This document shows positions 35,498 to 44,470 of a stretch of 64,000 nucleotides of DNA, one piece after another (position 1 is the first letter of the stretch; every line of letters starts with the position of its first letter). Below the pieces are notes generated by a model that worked only from the letters and a program-made list of their open reading frames with translations, had not been told where the DNA came from and made no database searches. Location of the stretch: the NCBI RefSeq assembly GCF_017742215.1, contig NZ_JAGHKP010000001.1:558001-622000 (forward strand), written 5' to 3'. This stretch comes from Chitinophaga chungangae (lineage in GTDB: Bacteria; Bacteroidota; Bacteroidia; Chitinophagales; Chitinophagaceae). A program made the translations under genes and the position numbers.

Positions 35498-37183
35498 TTA
35501 CCTGATCAGCGTGACCGCGCCCGACTTGCGGTAATATTTCGCGTTCAGTTCGTCTATATATTCCACCACCCAAACGTAAGTGCCCAGTGAAGCGGGCTCC
35601 CCGTTGTGTTTGCCGTTCCAGGCCACGCCCGGGTCGGTGGTGAAGAAGATGAAATCGCCCCAGCGGTTGTAAATGCTGAGTTTATATTGTGTGATCTGGC
35701 ACCGGTATTTCGGCCTGAACAGGTCGTTAACCCCGTCGCCGTTCGGCGTGAAGCCCGTCGGGAAAAATAGCTGGCAATCGCAGTTCTGGTACCAGACGTT
35801 CACGGAATCGGTGGCGCGGTTGCATACGTTTTCGGCCACGATGGCGTAAACGCCGGGCTGCGTAACGGTGAAGCTGGCTACGGAACTGCTGTCCTGCCAC
35901 TTGTAATTCATACCCGCGCCTCTTGGCGTAAGTGTCAGCGTTTCGCCCACGCACAGCACGGAATCCATGCCCAGCGTAACCTGCAGCGAATCCTGGAAGT
36001 CCACGCGGATGGTGTCCATTTCCACGCAACGCCCGATCTGCACGCGAACGTGATAATATCCCGAGCTGTCTACGTGGTATGTAGCCTGGTCAGACCCGTC
36101 CTGCCAGAGATAATTGCCCGTTCCGAAATCCGCCGTCAGCACCAGGAAATCGCCGTTGCAAAGCGTGGTATCGTTGCCGAGATCGATCGGGCGGAGGCGG
36201 CTGTAACGCACGCCGATAGTGTCCAGCACATCGCAGATGCCGTTGATGGTCACAAATACGGAATAATCGCCGTTGCTCGCCACGTTGATCTGCGGCGTGG
36301 TGGCGCCGGTATTCCACTGGTAGCGCGTGCCTTCGGGCCGCAATGCATTCAATATCACCGATTCTCCGGGGCAAAGCAGCGTATCCGGCCCGAGGTTGAA
36401 CGGGTAGGGCGTGCCGGTGAAAGTGATGGTCACCTGGTCGCTGAAATCGCCGCAACCCGCCACATGCGCCGTTACCGTGTAGGTTTGCGTAACGCCGGTG
36501 GTGAGAATGGTGGGCGTGGTTTCGCCGGTGCTCCAGGTATAAGTGGCGTTCTGGGCCGTGGCGTCGAGCGTCATCAGCTCATCGGTGCACAATGTGCGGT
36601 CGGGGCCCAGGTCGAAGTCGGGGATCGGGGAATAAAAGATGTTCACCGAATCGATCTCGCGGCAGCCGTTGATGGCTACGTGATAAGTGGCCATTTCAGT
36701 AACGGTGAAGGTGTTGACCGTGCCGGTAGACACGGTGTCTTCCAGGTAATACCAGGTATATTCCGCGCCAGGTATAGCCGGCGCCGTTATAACCGTAGTG
36801 CCGTTCTCGCAAAGCGTGAGATCCGGCCCGAGGTTGGCGTTTTGCCGCGCTACGATGGTGATGGTTTGGGTGGTGATATCTTCCACGCCTGCGCGGTACG
36901 CTTTCAGCGTAACGGTATAGGTGCCGGGCGCGGCGTAAATATGATAAGCGCCTTCAATGAGGTCAGACGAATCTTCGGCCACTACGGGCGGACTTACAAA
37001 ATACCATTTCACGGAATCGATCGTCGTTATATCGTCGGTGATCACGAATTTGACGCTATCGTTGAGGCAGGTGGTGCTGTAGGTAAAGTTTGTGAGCAGG
37101 GGACGGGGTTTTGCCACAGCCGAAACAGACGCTGTAAGCAAAAAAGTCAGGATAAGTGCCTGGAGCCTGGCTAGGTTTTTCAT
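35498..37183 (-). CDS. secreted repeat protein with gliding-motility-type C-terminal domain (T9SS cargo)
   Basis: A 561-residue protein if it starts at 37183 (MKNLARLQALILTFLL signal); an ATG three codons upstream is the alternative. After a PKD-like domain (SVKWYFVSPPVVAEDSS; PGTYTVTLKAY) come five repeats of about 80 residues, each opening with a variant of LGPDxTLC (NLGPDLTLC, DLGPDRTLC, NLGPDTLLC, DLGNDTTLC, TLGMDSVLC). The C-terminal domain starts at FFPTGFTPNGDGVNDLFRP, the hallmark of the CHU_C/gliding-motility C-terminal family used as a type IX secretion signal. It is probably a surface adhesin-like protein. Paired cysteines in each repeat suggest disulfides. Confidence 0.88.
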   Translation of the reverse strand: MKNLARLQALILTFLLTASVSAVAKPRPLLTNFTYSTTCLNDSVKFVITDDITTIDSVKWYFVSPPVVAEDSSDLIEGAYHIYAAPGTYTVTLKAYRAGVEDITTQTITIVARQNANLGPDLTLCENGTTVITAPAIPGAEYTWYYLEDTVSTGTVNTFTVTEMATYHVAINGCREIDSVNIFYSPIPDFDLGPDRTLCTDELMTLDATAQNATYTWSTGETTPTILTTGVTQTYTVTAHVAGCGDFSDQVTITFTGTPYPFNLGPDTLLCPGESVILNALRPEGTRYQWNTGATTPQINVASNGDYSVFVTINGICDVLDTIGVRYSRLRPIDLGNDTTLCNGDFLVLTADFGTGNYLWQDGSDQATYHVDSSGYYHVRVQIGRCVEMDTIRVDFQDSLQVTLGMDSVLCVGETLTLTPRGAGMNYKWQDSSSVASFTVTQPGVYAIVAENVCNRATDSVNVWYQNCDCQLFFPTGFTPNGDGVNDLFRPKYRCQITQYKLSIYNRWGDFIFFTTDPGVAWNGKHNGEPASLGTYVWVVEYIDELNAKYYRKSGAVTLIR

Positions 37184-37378
37184 CGGAACCATCGGAGCAC
37201 TAAATTAATAGAAATATTGAATATGTAGATTGTTTTTAATAAAATAATTAATCGTTAACAGGCATGGGACTGCAGGGCGGGAGGGGCTTCCGGGGCCATT
37301 GGTCTGCACTGTGATTTGGTTGAATAAAAAACGGGGAATTGCCGGTAAAAGTATGGCCGGGGGTAAATGTCCGCCCGC

Positions 37379-38440
37379 TTATTCGTCGTCTTTCCGCCGG
37401 TACCTGCGCCATTTTTCGAGCACACCGGTAAAATCCGCGGGCAATTCGCTTTCGAACAGCATCGGTTTGCGGGTGCGCGGGTGAATAAAGCCCAGGGTTT
37501 GCGCGTGCAGCGCGTGCCGGGGCATTATTTCGAAGCAGTTTTCAACGAATTGTTTGTATTTGGCGAACACGGTGCCTTTTACGATGCGGTCGCCGCCATA
37601 AGTATCGTCGTTGAACAGCGGATGGCCGATGTGCTGCATGTGCACGCGGATCTGGTGCGTGCGGCCGGTTTCGAGCCTGCAGGCGATGAGGCTTACGTAG
37701 TTGAAGCGTTCCAGCACTTCGTAATGGGTGATCGCGTCTTTGCCATGCTCGCCGTCGGGATAAGCGGTCATGATCTTGCGCAGGCGCTGGTGGCGGCCCA
37801 CATGGGCTATCACGGTGCCGGCGCTTTCCTCGAAATCGCCCCAGACGAGGGCCAGGTAACGGCGCTGCACGGTATGGTCGAAGAACTGTTTAGCCAGGTC
37901 GCTCATCGCTTTTTCGGATTTGGCCACTACCAGCAGGCCGCTGGTGTTTTTGTCGATGCGGTGCACCAGCCCGAAACGCGGGATCTCCGGTTCTACGGCC
38001 GTTTCCTTGTCGTCGCTGAGATAATACGCCAGGGCGTTTACGAGTGTGCCGGAATAGTTGCCGCAGCCGGGGTGCACCACCATGCCGGGCGGTTTGTTGA
38101 TGATGAGCAGGTCTTCATCTTCATATACGATGTTCAGCGGGATATTTTCGGGCTTAACCTCGGTGGATTCGGGGTTTTTGGTGGAATACACGATCAGGCG
38201 GTCGAGCGGCCGCACCTTGTAGTTGGATTTAACGGGCTTGTCGTTCACCAGCACCATGCCGGCCTCGATGGACTGCTGTACTTTGTTGCGGGTGGCGCCT
38301 TCGATCCGGTTCTGGATGAATTTGTCGATCCGCAGGGGCTCCTGGCCTTTATCCACCACCAGGTTCACTCTTTCGTACATTTCCTCGCTGCCTTCGCCGT
38401 TTTCCAGTTCGTCTTCCAGCTCTTCGATCTGATCGGTCAT
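37379..38440 (-). CDS. RluA-family 23S rRNA/tRNA pseudouridine synthase
   Basis: A 353-residue enzyme that turns uridine into pseudouridine. An N-terminal S4-like RNA-binding domain (LRIDKFIQNRIEGATRNKVQQ, about residues 36-95) precedes the catalytic domain with motif II HRIDKNTSGLLVVAK, holding the catalytic aspartate. Further motifs are INKPPGMVVHPG and RLETGRTHQIRVHMQHIGHP. The S4 domain makes it RluD-like. I use the ATG at 38440 (MTDQIEELEDEL) rather than one six codons earlier, because the latter lies between the promoter and this start. Its promoter overlaps that of lipB. Confidence 0.94.
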   Translation of the reverse strand: MTDQIEELEDELENGEGSEEMYERVNLVVDKGQEPLRIDKFIQNRIEGATRNKVQQSIEAGMVLVNDKPVKSNYKVRPLDRLIVYSTKNPESTEVKPENIPLNIVYEDEDLLIINKPPGMVVHPGCGNYSGTLVNALAYYLSDDKETAVEPEIPRFGLVHRIDKNTSGLLVVAKSEKAMSDLAKQFFDHTVQRRYLALVWGDFEESAGTVIAHVGRHQRLRKIMTAYPDGEHGKDAITHYEVLERFNYVSLIACRLETGRTHQIRVHMQHIGHPLFNDDTYGGDRIVKGTVFAKYKQFVENCFEIMPRHALHAQTLGFIHPRTRKPMLFESELPADFTGVLEKWRRYRRKDDE

Positions 38441-38450
38441 CGGTAAAAAT

Positions 38451-38480
38451 TTTTGCAAAGATAGCTTATAGTTATCTTTG
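38451..38480. promoter_or_regulatory. bidirectional promoter for the rluA-type gene and lipB
   Basis: CAAAGATA (38456-38463, read on the minus strand as TATCTTTG) and TATCTTTG (38473-38480) form a perfect 8-bp inverted repeat with a 9-base spacer; each is a TAnnTTTG -7 box. A TTTTG at 38451-38455, 17 bases upstream of the plus box, fits a -33 element. The lipB ATG lies 5 bases beyond its box. Confidence 0.75.
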
Positions 38481-38485
38481 TGGGG

Positions 38486-39202
38486 ATGAAACAGCAGATT
38501 AAAGTGAGCGACCTGGGCGTGATCCCCTACCAGGACGCGTGGGACCTGCAGGAGCGGTTATTGCAGGAAAGTGTGGCCCTGAAGGCCGATATCCGCAACG
38601 GCCTGGCGGCGCCGGGCGCAAGCACGCAGCATCATTTGCTCTTTTGCGAGCATCCTCCCGTATATACCCTCGGAAAAAGCGGCCACATGGAAAACCTGCT
38701 GGTCAACGACCAGGCGCTGGCGCAGAAAGGCATCGGTTTCGTGCATACCAACCGCGGCGGCGATATCACCTTTCACGGCGAAGGCCAGATCGTGGGGTAC
38801 CCGATCATCGACCTGGAGCAGTTTTTCACCGATATCGGCCGTTACCTCCGTTTCCTGGAGGAAGTGATCATCCGCACCCTGGCCGATTACGGGCTGAAAG
38901 GGGAACGGTCGAAAGGGGAAACGGGCGTTTGGCTGGAGCCGGACGTGCCCGGCAGGGCGCGCAAGATCTGCGCCATGGGCGTGCGTTGCAGCCGCTGGGT
39001 CACCATGCACGGCTTTGCCATCAACGTCAATACCGATCTTAATTATTTCTCCAATATCGTCGCCTGCGGTATTCCCGACAAGGCGGTCACTTCCCTGCAA
39101 AAAGAAACCGGGCGCGTAATTCCCCTGGAGGAAGTACAGGCCCGGATATTGTGTCATTTCGCCCAGGTATTTGAGGCTGAGATGGTTATGAGCGGTAATT
39201 GA
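38486..39202 (+). CDS. lipB: octanoyl-[ACP]:protein N-octanoyltransferase (lipoate biosynthesis)
   Basis: A 238-residue enzyme that moves octanoyl from ACP to lipoyl domains, the first step of lipoic-acid synthesis. Family motifs are all there: HHLLFCEHPPVYTLGKSG, NRGGDITFHGEGQIVGYPI, and the active-site pair of lysine (ARKICAMGVRCSRWVT) and cysteine (IVACGIPDKAVTSL). The ATG at 38486 is preferred over a GTG two codons upstream, which overlaps the promoter box. Its 3' end overlaps the convergent next gene by 17 bases. The lipA partner is not in the window. Confidence 0.96.
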   Translation: MKQQIKVSDLGVIPYQDAWDLQERLLQESVALKADIRNGLAAPGASTQHHLLFCEHPPVYTLGKSGHMENLLVNDQALAQKGIGFVHTNRGGDITFHGEGQIVGYPIIDLEQFFTDIGRYLRFLEEVIIRTLADYGLKGERSKGETGVWLEPDVPGRARKICAMGVRCSRWVTMHGFAINVNTDLNYFSNIVACGIPDKAVTSLQKETGRVIPLEEVQARILCHFAQVFEAEMVMSGN

Positions 39203-39908
39203 GCGGTATGTACAGGCTCCACTTCTCGAGGAGCTTCCCGTCTTCGTATATCTCGAAATTAAACCAGCCGGCATGCATAAATATGGCCTTTTCCAGTATC
39301 AGGAAAGGCTCGGCCACCTGTTCCACTTCAAAAAGGAATGCGCCGGTAGGCTCGAAGAATTTAATATGATATTTTTTCTGCGCGGCTTGCGGCAGGCGGA
39401 TGTTCACATTCCCATCTGCCGTGGTATACACGTAGTTGCTGGGTTTCCAGGGAATCACCGTTCCTGTGCCGGTAGCGTTGTTCGTATTGGTGGCAGCCAC
39501 GTCCTGCGCGCCCAGCTTGGTGTTGGCTGCAATGCTGCTGTCCGACACGGCCAGTACCGTTTTACTGTACATGTACCGGTTGTTTTTGAAAAGGATGAAC
39601 AGGCGGTAGTAGTTTTTCCCGGGCAGCGGTTTATTGTCCAGGTAGGCGTTGCGCGTTTGATCGGGATAACTGGCGTAGCCGATAGTGGTGAAGTTCAGCA
39701 CACTGTCCAGCGATCGCTGGATGCCGATCTGCACTGCGTTCGGGAAACCCGATATCCAGTCCAGCTGTATTTTCCCTGTTTTGATCAATGCGGAAAAATC
39801 GGGGAGCACCGGGGGAGTGGGCCCCGGAATTGCATCCTGCGCTTTGGCTATGGTGATGGTACCTATAAAAATCACGGTGGCGATAAGGCTTCTAACAGTC
39901 TGCTTCAT
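39186..39908 (-). CDS. secreted protein of unknown function
   Basis: A 240-residue protein with a signal peptide (MKQTVRSLIATVIFIGTITI, ending near KAQ). The mature part has a fibronectin-III-like stretch (IQLDWISGFPNAVQIGIQRS to GKNYYRLFILFKNNRYMYS), a low-complexity Thr/Asn linker (AATNTNNATGTGT), and a C-terminal beta domain (DGNVNIRLPQAAQKKYHI to GWFNFEIYEDGKL) that resembles T9SS-type sorting domains in layout, though I cannot assign it firmly. The last 17 bases overlap the 3' end of lipB on the other strand. I take the ATG at 39908, which starts the signal peptide. Confidence 0.72.
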   Translation of the reverse strand: MKQTVRSLIATVIFIGTITIAKAQDAIPGPTPPVLPDFSALIKTGKIQLDWISGFPNAVQIGIQRSLDSVLNFTTIGYASYPDQTRNAYLDNKPLPGKNYYRLFILFKNNRYMYSKTVLAVSDSSIAANTKLGAQDVAATNTNNATGTGTVIPWKPSNYVYTTADGNVNIRLPQAAQKKYHIKFFEPTGAFLFEVEQVAEPFLILEKAIFMHAGWFNFEIYEDGKLLEKWSLYIPLNYRS

Positions 39909-39978
39909 ACAGTACATCAAAAAAACGTCTTAAGTTGGCAAAAATACGATCCGAAGGTCAAATATACGGTTCCGTGTT

Positions 39979-40866
39979 TTAAAAGCATAGAACGCCGGGC
40001 GCTAAAGATTCATTGCCCTGCAGCCCGCCGGAATGTATCAGCAGTACGCGGCTCCCCGCAGGGAAATACGATTGTTCCGCCAGCCGCCTGAAAGCCAGCG
40101 CCATTTTACCGGTATACACTTTATCCGTCGGGATGCCCGTTTCGCGGTAAAAATCGTTCATAAAACTGATCAGCTCCGGGGAATGTTTGGCGTAACCGCC
40201 TTCGTGGAAGTCGTGCAGGAGGCGCCACTGCGAAGAAGGCGCTTTCAGCAGGTTTTCCACTTCCTGTTCCAGCGAAAAGGCCCCTTTTAATGCGGATATG
40301 CCGGTGATATGCTGACCGGTGCCGGCATTGACGAGCCCCGCCAGCGTGGTGCCGGTGCCCACGGCACAAAGGATATGGGTGAAGGCGGAAGTGTCCGCCA
40401 GTTTCAAAATATCCTCGCAACCTCTCGCCCCTTCCGCATTATGCCCGCCTTCCGGTATCACGTAAGCCTGGTCCAGCAGGTGCTGCATCAGCTGCATCAT
40501 TTCGCCGCCGCTTTTAAGCTGCGAGTACAGCTCGCGGCTCACGTAATGCAGCTCCATACCCAGTTCCGCGGCTTTTTGCAGGGTATGCCCGGGCGACGCG
40601 GGCTTTTCGCCGCGTATGATGCCCACGGAGGTCAGCCCGTACAGCCTGCAGGCCGCGGCCGTGGCCACAATGTGGTTGGAATATGCGCCGCCGAAGGTCA
40701 CGATGCGGGTATTGCCCGCGGCTTCGAGGTTGTATTTGAGCTTGAACCATTTGTTGCCCTGCACCAGCGGATGGATCGTGTCCAAACGCAACATGGCTGC
40801 CTGGATGTTGCCGGGCAGCCATGTGGTATGGAAAGGTTGCAATATGTCCTTAGTGGAAAAGTGCAT
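39979..40866 (-). CDS. PLP-dependent ACC deaminase / D-cysteine desulfhydrase-like enzyme
   Basis: A 295-residue fold-type II PLP enzyme. The PLP lysine is in VQGNKWFKLKYNL, followed by the cofactor-binding TFGGAYSNHIVATAAACRLYG and the glycine-rich phosphate loop (CAVGTGTTLAGLV). The family covers 1-aminocyclopropane-1-carboxylate deaminase and D-cysteine desulfhydrase, and the choice between them cannot be made here. I use the ATG at 40866, which overlaps the end of the GH20 gene by 17 bases and implies translational coupling. The linkage to a hexosaminidase has no obvious metabolic logic. Confidence 0.85.
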   Translation of the reverse strand: MHFSTKDILQPFHTTWLPGNIQAAMLRLDTIHPLVQGNKWFKLKYNLEAAGNTRIVTFGGAYSNHIVATAAACRLYGLTSVGIIRGEKPASPGHTLQKAAELGMELHYVSRELYSQLKSGGEMMQLMQHLLDQAYVIPEGGHNAEGARGCEDILKLADTSAFTHILCAVGTGTTLAGLVNAGTGQHITGISALKGAFSLEQEVENLLKAPSSQWRLLHDFHEGGYAKHSPELISFMNDFYRETGIPTDKVYTGKMALAFRRLAEQSYFPAGSRVLLIHSGGLQGNESLAPGVLCF

Positions 40867-43105
40867 TCCGCAAGTTAATGCTTTGTTTGCCTTTAAGGCC
40901 AAAGCTCACCTGCAAACTCTGATCGCCGCCCACGTTAAAATATTGCAGCCGGATCTTGTGATATCCTTTCAACAGGGGCACCATGCCGGTTTTTTCTACC
41001 GCGCCATGCTCCCCGTCGTTGTCTACGATCAGCTCGTCGTCTATCGCCAGCACGGAACCATCGTCTGAATTGGTCTTGAATTCATACAGCCCCGTTTCGT
41101 CGATCTTGATATACCCCTCGAAGCTCACGCCGTATTTCACGCGGTGCATAAAGGGACGGATGGAAAAATCGGGCGCCGCGCCGCTGCTGTCCGCAGTTCC
41201 CCCGCCTATCTGCCTGGCCTGCTGAAAGGTTTTGCCGTATACGGAAAACTGCACGCCTTTGCGCGGGGGACTCACGTTCCGCGCGGTTTTGTAAGGTTTG
41301 CGCGTGTAAGTGTTGGAATACACCGCGCTGCTCCGGCCGGAAGGCAATACCACGATGTATTTGAGCGTAACGGTCGCTTTTTGCGCGGGCGCTATCACGA
41401 TCGGTTTCGTGTATGCTTTTCCGTGAGGCGATGGCAAAGTGCCGTCTGTCGTGTAGAATATTTTCCCGCCGGATACAGGCTTCAGGGTTACCGTGGTGCT
41501 GGCCCCGGAAAGCACGAGGTTTTCGGCGCCCATGGCTTCCGGTATGCGGAAGTTCACCCCGCGCGCATCGAGGTCTTCCAACGCGCCTTTCAGCTTTTCC
41601 TTGAAAGTTCTGTAGTTCTTTTTAGAAGCCGGGCTCCAGGCGATCTCCGCCAGCGCAAGCGCCCGGGGATAAGTGAAATAGTCCACGCCTTTGTCGTCGG
41701 GAATGTATTCCGTCCACACATTGCCCTGCACGCCTTTGATGTATTTCTTTTCTTCGGCGCTCAGCGTGGGCGGGTAAGGCTCGTAGCTGTACACCTTCTC
41801 CAGCGGCAGGTATCCGCCGATCCCCAGCGGTTCCGTGGCCGGGTTGCCCTGGTGATAATCGAGATAGAGATAGGTGTTGGGCGTCATGATCACGTCGTGT
41901 TTTTGTTTGGCCGCCGCAATGCCGCCGGCTTCGCCGCGCCAGCTCATCACCGTGGCGTCGGGCGCGAGGCCGCCTTCGAGTATCTCGTCCCACCCGATGA
42001 TCTTTTTGCCTTTGCTGTTGAGGAATTTTTCCATGCGCTGGATAAAATAACTCTGCAGCTCATGTTCGTCTTTTAGTCCCAGCGCCTTCATGCGGGCCTG
42101 GCATTTCGGGCATTCTTTCCACCGGTCTTTCGGGCATTCGTCTCCGCCGATATGCACATACTGGCCGGGAAAAAGCGGCATCACTTCGTTGAGCACGTCT
42201 TCCAGGAATGCAAACACCGAATCGTTGCCGGCACAGTACACTTCTTTGTGAACGCCCCATTTGGTAGACACCTCGTACGGCCCGCCGGTGCAGCCCAGGT
42301 TGGGGTACGCCGCCAGCGCGGCCTGCGCGTGGCCGGGCATTTCGATCTCGGGCACTACTGTAATGAAGCGGTCTGCCGCGTATTTCACCACGTCTTTCAC
42401 TTCTTCCTGCGTATAATACCCGCCGTAAGGTTTGCCGTCGTATTTGCCGTCCCGGTAAGGGCCCATCATGGTCTCTTTCCGTTGGGAGGCCACGCTTTGC
42501 AGCCGCGGGTATTTTTTGATCTCGATGCGCCAGCCCTGGTCTTCCGTGAGGTGCCAGTGAAAACGGTTGAGCTTGTAATGCGCCATCACGTCGATGAACT
42601 GTTTGATGTAAGACACGGGAAAAAAGTGCCTGCCTACATCGAGCATCAGCCCGCGGTAGGCGAAGCGCGGCTGGTCTTTGATGGTAACGGCGGGAACGTA
42701 GATGAGCGTTTTGTTCCGCGTGATCAGCTGCTGCAGCGTTTGCACGGCGTAAAACAAACCGGCTTCGTGGCCCTGCAGCACGATCTTGGTGCGGTAGGCG
42801 GTAAGCTGGTAGCCTTCCGCGGGCAGCATCTCGTCGTCTGAAAAGATGAGCGTGGCGTTTTTAATGGTGCCTTTTTCGAGGCGCAGCTTGTAATTGGCTT
42901 CCAGGAAAGTGTTGAACAGTTCGGCCGCGCGTTCGGCGGCTTCGCTGTTGCTGAAATATTTCATGCGCGCGTTGACCGGCACATGGCCTTCCCTCATTTC
43001 CATGGATTGCGGTTCGGGGATAATGCCGGGCCGCGAGACCTTCAATTGCGCAAAACCTGCTGCGGAGGCCAGCGACATCAAAATAAATAGGAGCGTTTTT
43101 TTCAT
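40850..43105 (-). CDS. GH20 beta-N-acetylhexosaminidase with C-terminal PA14 domain
   Basis: A 751-residue exported enzyme releasing terminal GlcNAc or GalNAc from glycans. After a signal peptide (MKKTLLFILMSLASAAGFA) come the GH20b N-domain (IIPEPQSMEMREG) and the GH20 TIM barrel (YRGLMLDVGRHFFPV; WHLTEDQGWRIEIKKYP) with the catalytic pair D322-E323 in HIGGDECPK. A chitobiase-type C-domain (GKIFYTTDGTLPSPHG) and a PA14-like carbohydrate-binding domain (VQFSVYGKTFQQARQIG; FKTNSDDGSVLAIDDELIVD) complete it. It is co-oriented with a GH29 fucosidase 30 bases upstream, so together they could trim fucosylated amino-sugar glycans. Confidence 0.96.
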   Translation of the reverse strand: MKKTLLFILMSLASAAGFAQLKVSRPGIIPEPQSMEMREGHVPVNARMKYFSNSEAAERAAELFNTFLEANYKLRLEKGTIKNATLIFSDDEMLPAEGYQLTAYRTKIVLQGHEAGLFYAVQTLQQLITRNKTLIYVPAVTIKDQPRFAYRGLMLDVGRHFFPVSYIKQFIDVMAHYKLNRFHWHLTEDQGWRIEIKKYPRLQSVASQRKETMMGPYRDGKYDGKPYGGYYTQEEVKDVVKYAADRFITVVPEIEMPGHAQAALAAYPNLGCTGGPYEVSTKWGVHKEVYCAGNDSVFAFLEDVLNEVMPLFPGQYVHIGGDECPKDRWKECPKCQARMKALGLKDEHELQSYFIQRMEKFLNSKGKKIIGWDEILEGGLAPDATVMSWRGEAGGIAAAKQKHDVIMTPNTYLYLDYHQGNPATEPLGIGGYLPLEKVYSYEPYPPTLSAEEKKYIKGVQGNVWTEYIPDDKGVDYFTYPRALALAEIAWSPASKKNYRTFKEKLKGALEDLDARGVNFRIPEAMGAENLVLSGASTTVTLKPVSGGKIFYTTDGTLPSPHGKAYTKPIVIAPAQKATVTLKYIVVLPSGRSSAVYSNTYTRKPYKTARNVSPPRKGVQFSVYGKTFQQARQIGGGTADSSGAAPDFSIRPFMHRVKYGVSFEGYIKIDETGLYEFKTNSDDGSVLAIDDELIVDNDGEHGAVEKTGMVPLLKGYHKIRLQYFNVGGDQSLQVSFGLKGKQSINLRNALFH

Positions 43106-43135
43106 ATGTAGATTAAGATAGTATATGCGTTTCCG

Positions 43136-44470
43136 TTAGCCGCCCAATCCGCCTTTGCCCCTGTAGAGCTTCACGGGTTTGTCCAGCTTCAGTTCCAGCA
43201 CGGTCATGTATTCATCCTGCACGTTGGCGGGCACAGTAATGTAAACGAGCCCTGGCACGGGGCTCCAGGAAATTTTCCCCACGATCTTATGCTGCAGTCT
43301 GGCGCCGTTCCCTACAACGGTGATGTCTTGTATCTTGTTGTCCAGCCCCTTGACCATAATATTGCCGGTTACTTTGCCGGGCAGGAAAAGATAGAGGCTG
43401 GTGCTGTCTTTACTGAGTGTGGTAGGCCCGTAGAAATGTCCCTGCGGGATGCCGCCGATGGTGCTGAAGATCGCTTTTTCATGTTTTTTGTTCCATTTGC
43501 CGAGCTCTTTCAGCACGTTGATCTCTTCGGGCGGAATGGTGCCGTCTTCTTTCGGGCCGATGTCGAGCAGCATATTGCCGCCGTTGCTGATGGCGTCCGC
43601 GAAGATGGTAATGATCTCGTAAGGCGTTTTCCAGTTGGTGTCTTGCGGCTGCCAGCCCCAGTTGTTATTGATGGTCATGCAGAGCTCCCACCAGTTGTAA
43701 TGCGGGCGTTCCACGGGGAAGTTCTGCTCGGGCGTGTCGTAATCGCCGTAGCCGGTGAGCCTTCCGTTGATGATGGTATTGGGATTGAAGTCTGTGAGCA
43801 TTTTACGCACTTTCACGGCCTGCCATTCTTCGGCGCTGCGTTCCCAGTCGCCGTCGAACCACCAAAGATCGGGATTGAACTGTTTCATGACCTCGGCCAT
43901 CTGCCCCTGGTAAAACGCCTGGAATTTCGCCCATCGCTGCGGCTGCTCGCTGATCTTGTAGCGGCTGCTGTCTTTCAGGAAACCGGGATAATCGGGCGAT
44001 GACCAGTCCAGCAGGCTGAAATAAGCGCCTGTTTTGATATTATTTTTGCGAAGCGCGGCGAAGAAGGGGCTGAGCACGTCCCTTTTGGCCGGGGTACTTT
44101 TGGTGGTGGAGAGTTTATTGAACTTCGTGTCCCACAGGGCAACGCCATCGTGGTGTTTGGTGGTGATCACGGCGTACCGGGCACCGGATTCCCTGATCAG
44201 GTCTGCCCAGGCCTGGGGATCGTATTTGCCGGCGGTAAAACCCTTGAGCTGGGCCATATAATCCGCATGAGATATTTTTTTATTATGAAAGCTCCAGCTT
44301 TCGTCGATGCCTTTCACGGAGTAAATGCCCCAATGGATAAAGATGCCGAGCTTGGCGTCTGCAAACCATTGCATTTTCGACTTTATCTCTTCCGGGCTGG
44401 TTTTCTGCTGCGCTTTGGCCGGCGTCAGCAAATGCAATACCATGGCTGCTGCCACTGCGATTTTTTTCAT
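43136..44470 (-). CDS. GH29 alpha-L-fucosidase
   Basis: A 444-residue secreted enzyme that removes terminal alpha-L-fucose. The signal peptide is MKKIAVAAAMVLHLLTPAKA. The GH29 catalytic barrel includes WFADAKLGIFIHWGIYSVKG, YAVITTKHHDGVALWDTK and the nucleophile D206 in LWWFDGDW. The SNGGNMLLDIGPKEDG segment is also characteristic. A C-terminal beta-sandwich follows and the protein ends in a Gly/Lys-rich tail. It is the first gene of the GH29-GH20-PLP-enzyme operon and is divergent from the sugar nucleotidyltransferase gene. Confidence 0.95.
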   Translation of the reverse strand: MKKIAVAAAMVLHLLTPAKAQQKTSPEEIKSKMQWFADAKLGIFIHWGIYSVKGIDESWSFHNKKISHADYMAQLKGFTAGKYDPQAWADLIRESGARYAVITTKHHDGVALWDTKFNKLSTTKSTPAKRDVLSPFFAALRKNNIKTGAYFSLLDWSSPDYPGFLKDSSRYKISEQPQRWAKFQAFYQGQMAEVMKQFNPDLWWFDGDWERSAEEWQAVKVRKMLTDFNPNTIINGRLTGYGDYDTPEQNFPVERPHYNWWELCMTINNNWGWQPQDTNWKTPYEIITIFADAISNGGNMLLDIGPKEDGTIPPEEINVLKELGKWNKKHEKAIFSTIGGIPQGHFYGPTTLSKDSTSLYLFLPGKVTGNIMVKGLDNKIQDITVVGNGARLQHKIVGKISWSPVPGLVYITVPANVQDEYMTVLELKLDKPVKLYRGKGGLGG

